DNA of 20,363 nt, from assembly GCA_043758775.1 (NCBI GenBank), contig JAYVMU010000062.1, positions 1 through 20,363 on the forward strand, in the 5' to 3' direction. This document shows positions 16,656 through 20,363 of this stretch, in pieces. Positions within the stretch are counted from its first letter, which is position 1. Each line of letters starts with the position of its first letter. Under the pieces are notes generated by a model. That model had not been told where the DNA came from. It ran no database searches and saw only the letters and a list, made by a program, of their open reading frames with translations. This DNA comes from JACMMS01 sp043758775. Its GTDB lineage: Bacteria; Pseudomonadota; Gammaproteobacteria; Burkholderiales; Methylophilaceae. A program made the position numbers and the translations under genes.

Positions 16656-17246
16656 ATGATTAAAACCGTTACACTAAATAAAGCCTTTCGCCTACTCAAC
16701 CACGGTCCAACGGTTTTAGTAAGCTCTGCGCATGGCAATCAAGTGAATGTAATGGCGGCAGCTTGGAATATGCCTTTAGATTTTGACCCACCTAGAATTG
16801 CCATTGTGATTGATAAGAAAACCTTCACTCGTGAGCTGATTGAGGCTTCTGGCAGTTTTGCTATCAACGTGCCATGCCGCATGCAAGCCGAGATGGTGGT
16901 AAAGGTTGGCTCTAGTTCAGGTCGGGAGCTATTAGCTGGAGAAGCTGGTAATAAGTTTTCTGTATCTAAATTACCCACCTTTGCCGCCTCTCAAATAGAA
17001 GCGCCATTATTAGAAGGCTGCATTGCCTGGCTGGAATGCAAAATCATTCCCGAGCCGCATATGCAAAATACCTATGATTTATTTTTAGCCGATATAGTCG
17101 CCGCACATGCAGATGACAGAGTGTTCTCTAATGGGCGCTGGCATTTTGCAGGCCATGATGATTTACGCACGATTCATCATGTCGCAGGCGGCACATTCTT
17201 CAGCATTGGTGATGTAGTGCACACTCAGCCAAAGGCTAAAAGTTAG
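16656..17246 (+). CDS. Flavin reductase-like FMN-binding protein
   Basis: Protein of 196 residues with the split-barrel FMN-binding fold of the flavin reductase/DIM6-NTAB group. Family-typical segments are PTVLVSSAHGNQVNVMAAAW (19-38), where substrate and flavin contacts usually lie; DFDPPRIAIVIDKKTFTREL (42-61); and GSFAINVP (66-73). LFLADIVAAH near 142-151 is the late conserved strand. Members reduce free flavin or use bound FMN to reduce small substrates with NAD(P)H; the partner is not evident from neighbours. No ribosome site precedes the ATG (AT-rich leader ATTAATAAATTATT), which is unusual here. It lies 31 bases after the unknown membrane gene and 12 before corA, so cotranscription is possible. 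Family call good, substrate unknown. Confidence 0.85.
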   Translation: MIKTVTLNKAFRLLNHGPTVLVSSAHGNQVNVMAAAWNMPLDFDPPRIAIVIDKKTFTRELIEASGSFAINVPCRMQAEMVVKVGSSSGRELLAGEAGNKFSVSKLPTFAASQIEAPLLEGCIAWLECKIIPEPHMQNTYDLFLADIVAAHADDRVFSNGRWHFAGHDDLRTIHHVAGGTFFSIGDVVHTQPKAKS

Positions 17247-17258
17247 CGTTAGAAAGGC

Positions 17259-18353
17259 ATGATGAAAAAAGCCAAACCCAGAAAGTCGCATCGCTCCCAA
17301 GTCAAAAAAATCGGCATGGCGCCAGGCACTTTAGTACACGTGGGTGAGGTTAAAGTCGAACGGCCTGTGATTAGTATTTTTGAATATGATACTACCACTA
17401 ATAGTGAGCGCACCATTACCGCTGATGAGGCCGCACAACTTAAACCGCCTACTCATGGCAAGCTCTGGTTGAATGTCCACGGTGTGCATGATGTTGATTT
17501 AATTCAGAAACTTGGTAATGCATTCAAGCTGCACCCATTAGTGCTTGAGGACATTCTCAATACCGATCAACGCCCAAAAGTAGACAGCTATAATGACTAT
17601 TTATTTATTGAAACACGCTGCTTTTACTACGACCAAGCACAGATGGAGATCAACTCTGAGCAAATCAGTATTGTATTAGGTCGCAATTTTGTCCTGTCAT
17701 TTCAAGAGCGTGCCACTGGTGCATTTGAGCCAATTCGCCAGCGTTTACGTGTTGGTAGCTGTCACATGCGCGAGCTTGGCAGCGATTATCTAGCTTATGC
17801 TTTGATTGATTCAGTAGTAGATCGCTATTTTGGTGTATTAGAACAAATGAGCGAAGACTGCGAAATGTTAGAAGAAGCACTCATGAGCAAGCCCAACAAT
17901 GTGCTACTGCACAATATCCATCAACTTAAACGTGCCAGCATTGAGTTACGTCGCACCGTCTGGCCACTGCGCGAGGTGGTCAACAATCTGACGCGCAACG
18001 AAGATAAGTTTTTCTCTGATTACACACTACCTTATTTGCGTGATGTGTACGACCACACTGTGCATTGTATTGAGTCACTGGAGGCGATACGTGATTTACT
18101 AGGCGGCATGATGGATATTTACTTATCCACCATCAGTAACCGCGTCAACCTTGAAGTGCGCGCCCTGACTGTAGTCGCAATGCTGTTTATGCCCGCTACA
18201 TTGATTTCTGGCATATTTGGTATGAACTTTCATAATATGCCAGTATTAGAACAGCCCAATGGCTTTTTATGGGCATTAAGCTTAATGGGTGGAATAGCAT
18301 TATCTATGCTACTCATTTTTTGGCGCAGGCAATGGCTGACTAGTAATAGCTGA
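17259..18353 (+). CDS. corA: CorA-type magnesium/cobalt channel
   Basis: Pentameric inner-membrane divalent cation channel, 364 residues. The large N-terminal cytoplasmic funnel domain includes HPLVLEDILNTDQRPKVDSY (near 96-115), very like Thermotoga maritima CorA. The long stalk helix contains HQLKRASIELRRTVWPLREV. At the C-terminus are two transmembrane helices (about 300-319 and 333-354) joined by the pore-mouth signature GMN at 321-323 in GIFGMNFHNMP. The GMN motif and a basic C-terminal tail (WRRQWL) support CorA over ZntB. The first 15 residues are strongly basic (KKAKPRKSHRSQVKK). Tandem ATGs occur at 17259 and 17262; AAAGG at 17253-17257 is only 1 or 4 bases away, so the second is slightly better placed. 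The gene ends 7 bases from convergent msrA. Confidence 0.95.
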   Translation: MMKKAKPRKSHRSQVKKIGMAPGTLVHVGEVKVERPVISIFEYDTTTNSERTITADEAAQLKPPTHGKLWLNVHGVHDVDLIQKLGNAFKLHPLVLEDILNTDQRPKVDSYNDYLFIETRCFYYDQAQMEINSEQISIVLGRNFVLSFQERATGAFEPIRQRLRVGSCHMRELGSDYLAYALIDSVVDRYFGVLEQMSEDCEMLEEALMSKPNNVLLHNIHQLKRASIELRRTVWPLREVVNNLTRNEDKFFSDYTLPYLRDVYDHTVHCIESLEAIRDLLGGMMDIYLSTISNRVNLEVRALTVVAMLFMPATLISGIFGMNFHNMPVLEQPNGFLWALSLMGGIALSMLLIFWRRQWLTSNS

Positions 18354-18360
18354 TTCTAAC

Positions 18361-18900
18361 TTAAGCTTTAATAAGTGCCGCATATTTAGCCCGTATTTTT
18401 GATACCTTTGGTGTAGCCACGGCCGCGCAATATGGCTGGCCTGGATTTTTAGCATAATAATACTGATGGTAGTCTTCTGCAGGGTAAAAGGTTTCAGCAC
18501 CGTTGACTTGCGTCACAATCGGTGCATTAAATACATTAGCCTCGTTAAGCTCATTAATCACTTTTTTTGCTGCTAACTTTTGTGTTTCATCTTGGCAGAA
18601 TATAGATGACCTATATTGCGTGCCAACATCATTACCTTGACGGTTTGGCGTAGTTGGATCATGGCTCACAAAAAATATCTCTAATAAAGTTTCAAAACTA
18701 ATCACAGATTCATCATATGTGATTTTAATGGCCTCAGCATGACCTGTATCACCATTACAAATATCTTTATAAGTTGGGTTAAGTGTATGCCCGCCTATAT
18801 AGCCAGAAGCAACGGATTTAACACCCTTTAATTGCGAAAAAACCGGCTCGGCACACCAAAAGCAACCGCCACCAAAAATTGCAATTTGATCACTACTCAT
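18361..18900 (-). CDS. msrA: Peptide-methionine (S)-S-oxide reductase
   Basis: Cytosolic repair enzyme of 179 residues reducing the S-epimer of methionine sulfoxide. The active-site signature GGGCFWCAEPVF (10-21) gives the nucleophile Cys13; most MsrAs have GCFWG, this has the GCFWC variant with Cys16. Other family landmarks are GYIGG (33-37), GDTGHAEAIKI (50-60), FFVSHDPTTPNRQGNDVGTQ (76-95), YRSSIF and AEDYHQYYYAKNPGQPYC (141-158). Cys158 is placed like the resolving cysteine in two-cysteine MsrAs. The start ATG (18898-18900) has AAAGGA about 10 bases upstream on the - strand. No MsrB is fused or adjacent. It diverges from the Y-family polymerase gene and converges on corA. Confidence 0.96.
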   Translation of the reverse strand: MSSDQIAIFGGGCFWCAEPVFSQLKGVKSVASGYIGGHTLNPTYKDICNGDTGHAEAIKITYDESVISFETLLEIFFVSHDPTTPNRQGNDVGTQYRSSIFCQDETQKLAAKKVINELNEANVFNAPIVTQVNGAETFYPAEDYHQYYYAKNPGQPYCAAVATPKVSKIRAKYAALIKA

Positions 18901-18912
18901 GAGTATTTTCCT

Positions 18913-18960
18913 TTAATATTTACCGCCATAACGCGTATGATAGTTAGTCAGTATCTTACG
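18913..18960. promoter_or_regulatory. msrA/polymerase divergent control region: candidate promoter and inverted repeat
   Basis: The 102-base gap 18901-19002 holds an inverted repeat, CGTATGATA (18934-18942) and TATCTTACG (18952-18960), matching at 8 of 9 positions across a 9-base spacer. For the + strand, TTAATA (18913-18918) and TATGAT (18936-18941) form a plausible -35/-10 pair with 17-base spacing, so the inverted repeat would overlap the -10 and start site. No LexA box (CTG-N10-CAG) is visible. The start of the polymerase gene lacks a clear ribosome site. Confidence 0.38.
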
Positions 18961-19002
18961 TAAATAATTACATTTTTCTTAATATTTTCTTGCTCATTAC
19001 TC

Positions 19003-20244
19003 ATGTCACTTAACGCGCTTTATGTCGATTTCAACTCTTACTTTGCCTCAGTAGAGCAGCAATTACGGCCAGAGTTACGCGGTAAGCCAATTGGCGTACT
19101 CGCTGTTATGGCAGAAACCACGTGTTGTATTGCAGCAAGTTACGAAGCCAAAGCTATCGGCATTAAAACTGGCACAGGCGTACGTGATGCGCGCAAGCTA
19201 TGCAAAGATATCATCTTTGTAGAAGCTAGGCCGCCCAAATATTTAGAATATCATCATAAGCTCATTGCGATTGTAGAAAGCTGCACCCATGTAGAGAAAG
19301 TGATTTCAATCGATGAAATGGTCTGCAAGCTCACTGGCTCGCAGCAAAACAAAGAAAATGCGTTAAAACTCGCTGCAAAAATAAAAATAGCTTTAGCGAA
19401 ACAAGCTGGTGAGTATATCCGATGCTCTATCGGCATTGCACCCAATACATTCCTCGCAAAACTGGCTTCTAACATGCAAAAGCCGGATGGCTGTATCGTG
19501 ATAGAACAGCATGATATCCCAGAAAAATTATATGCATTAAAACCACGCGATTTAACGGGTATTGGCAGCAGCATGGAATCGCGGCTGAATCACTATGGCC
19601 TAAACACTATGCAAGCGCTGTATGCCGCTAACAGACAGCAATTACGCAGTGCGTGGGGCAGCATAGAAGGTGAGCGTATGTATGACAAATTACGTGGGAT
19701 AGAGCCGTCGTACTATATAAAAAATAAACGCAGCAGCCTTGGCCATAGTCACGTATTGCCGCCAGAGCAGCGAACTAAAAATGGCGCAAATGCCGTTTTA
19801 CACCGCCTGTTACAAAAAACATGCATGCGCATGCGCAACTATGAATTACTGGCTTCAAGTATTAGTATTAAAGTCAAATTCCGCAATCACCCTAGTTTTA
19901 ATGCAGACAGCGCATGCTCCGCAACAGACAATTCTAGAACTCTTACCGATTTCTTAGAAACGTTATGGCAAGCATACCCAACGCATGACGACGCGCCCTG
20001 CGCAGTAGGTGTGTGCTTCACTGGGCTATTAAACGTAAGTGAGATTGCAGGCGATTTATTTGCTGAGAAGCCAAGCGTTTCTGAGAAAAAACTCAATAAA
20101 GCTTTAGATACTCTTAATTTGAAATATGGTAAAAATACAATTTACTTGGGTGGGGCACATGAAGCAATGAAAAATGCACCTATGCGAATTGCATTTAATT
20201 ACATACCAGATGCTGTGCTAGAAGGCGTAAATAATACTAATTAA
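19003..20244 (+). CDS. Y-family (translesion) DNA polymerase, DinB/UmuC-like
   Basis: Error-prone polymerase of 413 residues. The palm begins at residue 6, YVDFNSYFASVEQQ, with catalytic Asp9 and a likely steric-gate Phe14 (aligned to DinB Phe13). The second catalytic motif SIDEMVCKL supplies Asp104 and Glu105. RCSIGIAPNTFLAKLASNMQKP (140-161) is the conserved fingers/palm stretch. The helix-hairpin-helix thumb is DLTGIGSSMESRLNHYG (183-199). The little-finger domain spans about 243-345. AGDLFAE (349-355) resembles a beta-clamp-binding DLF motif. The C-terminus KNTIYLGGAHEAMKNAPMRI is shared with the longer UmuC-like polymerases rather than with short DinB. All catalytic residues are present. 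No umuD, imuA or dnaE2 lies nearby and no LexA site precedes it. Family certain, subfamily (Pol IV or Pol V-like) open. Confidence 0.92.
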   Translation: MSLNALYVDFNSYFASVEQQLRPELRGKPIGVLAVMAETTCCIAASYEAKAIGIKTGTGVRDARKLCKDIIFVEARPPKYLEYHHKLIAIVESCTHVEKVISIDEMVCKLTGSQQNKENALKLAAKIKIALAKQAGEYIRCSIGIAPNTFLAKLASNMQKPDGCIVIEQHDIPEKLYALKPRDLTGIGSSMESRLNHYGLNTMQALYAANRQQLRSAWGSIEGERMYDKLRGIEPSYYIKNKRSSLGHSHVLPPEQRTKNGANAVLHRLLQKTCMRMRNYELLASSISIKVKFRNHPSFNADSACSATDNSRTLTDFLETLWQAYPTHDDAPCAVGVCFTGLLNVSEIAGDLFAEKPSVSEKKLNKALDTLNLKYGKNTIYLGGAHEAMKNAPMRIAFNYIPDAVLEGVNNTN

Positions 20245-20294
20245 AGGCGCTCCAACGGCCAGTTAAAGGACGAAGAACTCATTTTTTTGAACAT
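20241..20294 (-). CDS. Possible 17-residue small ORF
   Basis: On the - strand an ATG at 20292-20294 is preceded by AGGAG (20302-20306) at an ideal 7-base spacing. It opens a frame of 17 codons ending in TAA (20241-20243); the peptide starts MFKKMSS and ends FNWPLERL. An in-frame ATG at 20298-20300 would add two residues but is too close to AGGAG. The stop overlaps the stop of the polymerase gene on the other strand. No family can be recognised at this length. The only support is the ribosome site, so it is speculative. Confidence 0.25.
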   Translation of the reverse strand: MFKKMSSSSFNWPLERL

Positions 20295-20324
20295 CGCCAT
20301 GCTCCTATTAAACCATATAAGGTA

Positions 20325-20363
20325 GCTACTCAGGTGGCTAAAGTGAATGTTTAGCCCTGTAGC
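20325..20363. other. Bulged inverted repeat / RNA hairpin at the right edge
   Basis: GGCTAAA (20336-20342) and TTTAGCC (20350-20356) pair perfectly around the 7-base loop GTGAATG. Outside this, AG (20332-20333) pairs with CT (20357-20358) after a GT bulge, and GCTAC (20325-20329) pairs with GTAGC (20359-20363) after a TC bulge. All 14 bases of the right arm are thus paired. No T-run can be seen because the window ends. It could be a terminator for the polymerase gene, the leader of a transcript on either strand, or part of a dispersed repeat. Confidence 0.5.

Noticed and set aside
18901..19002. SOS (LexA) operator for the polymerase gene
   Set aside because: No CTG-N10-CAG or close variant was found in the gap.
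20321..20363. tRNA gene or fragment at the right edge, suggested by GGTAGCTACTCAGG resembling a D-arm
   Set aside because: The base pairing forms one long bulged hairpin rather than a cloverleaf, and no acceptor or T-arm sequence is present.
1..20363. CRISPR arrays, insertion sequences, prophage or toxin-antitoxin modules
   Set aside because: No regularly spaced repeats, transposase, integrase, phage structural genes or toxin-antitoxin pairs were seen on either strand.

Overview
The window reads as chromosomal core sequence from a betaproteobacterium. The gene content and order (aceE-aceF-lpd with a lipoyl domain on E3; birA-coaX-SPOR beside glnS) and the AT-leaning codon use suggest something near Methylophilaceae or other Nitrosomonadales, but this genus-level placement is an inference from protein style, not from a search. 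There is no rRNA, tRNA, CRISPR array, transposase or integrase. No stretch over 300 bases lacks a gene; the longest gap is 4019-4278.

Left part (1-2545, + strand): a compact sulfide-response operon. An ArsR-type repressor with the two cysteines of the SqrR/BigR persulfide sensors is followed by a type II sulfide:quinone oxidoreductase and a TauE/SafE anion exporter. A possible tail of another gene lies at the very left edge. The exporter runs tail-to-tail into, and overlaps, an M17 leucyl aminopeptidase on the - strand (2528-4018).

Centre (4019-11484, + strand): after a 260-base divergent intergenic region with two inverted repeats comes the pyruvate dehydrogenase operon: aceE (E1), aceF (E2 with one lipoyl domain) and lpd (E3 with its own lipoyl domain). 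An FAD-linked 2-hydroxyacid oxidase of the GlcD/D-lactate dehydrogenase type follows closely; it could feed pyruvate to the complex.

Right-centre (11510-14021, - strand): birA, coaX and a membrane-anchored SPOR-type protein are coupled by 4-base overlaps. Divergently, glnS (14135-15901) is followed on the + strand by an unrecognised two-helix membrane protein with unusual codon use, a flavin reductase-like protein and a CorA transporter.

Right end: msrA (-) and a Y-family DNA polymerase (+) diverge from a 102-base region holding an inverted repeat. After the polymerase there is a possible 17-codon ORF on the - strand and a strong bulged hairpin cut by the window edge.

Most of this is ordinary housekeeping sequence; I found no convincing new multi-gene system. 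The items most worth a second look are the persulfide-sensor operon, the atypical membrane gene after glnS, the intergenic inverted repeats and the hairpin at the right edge.
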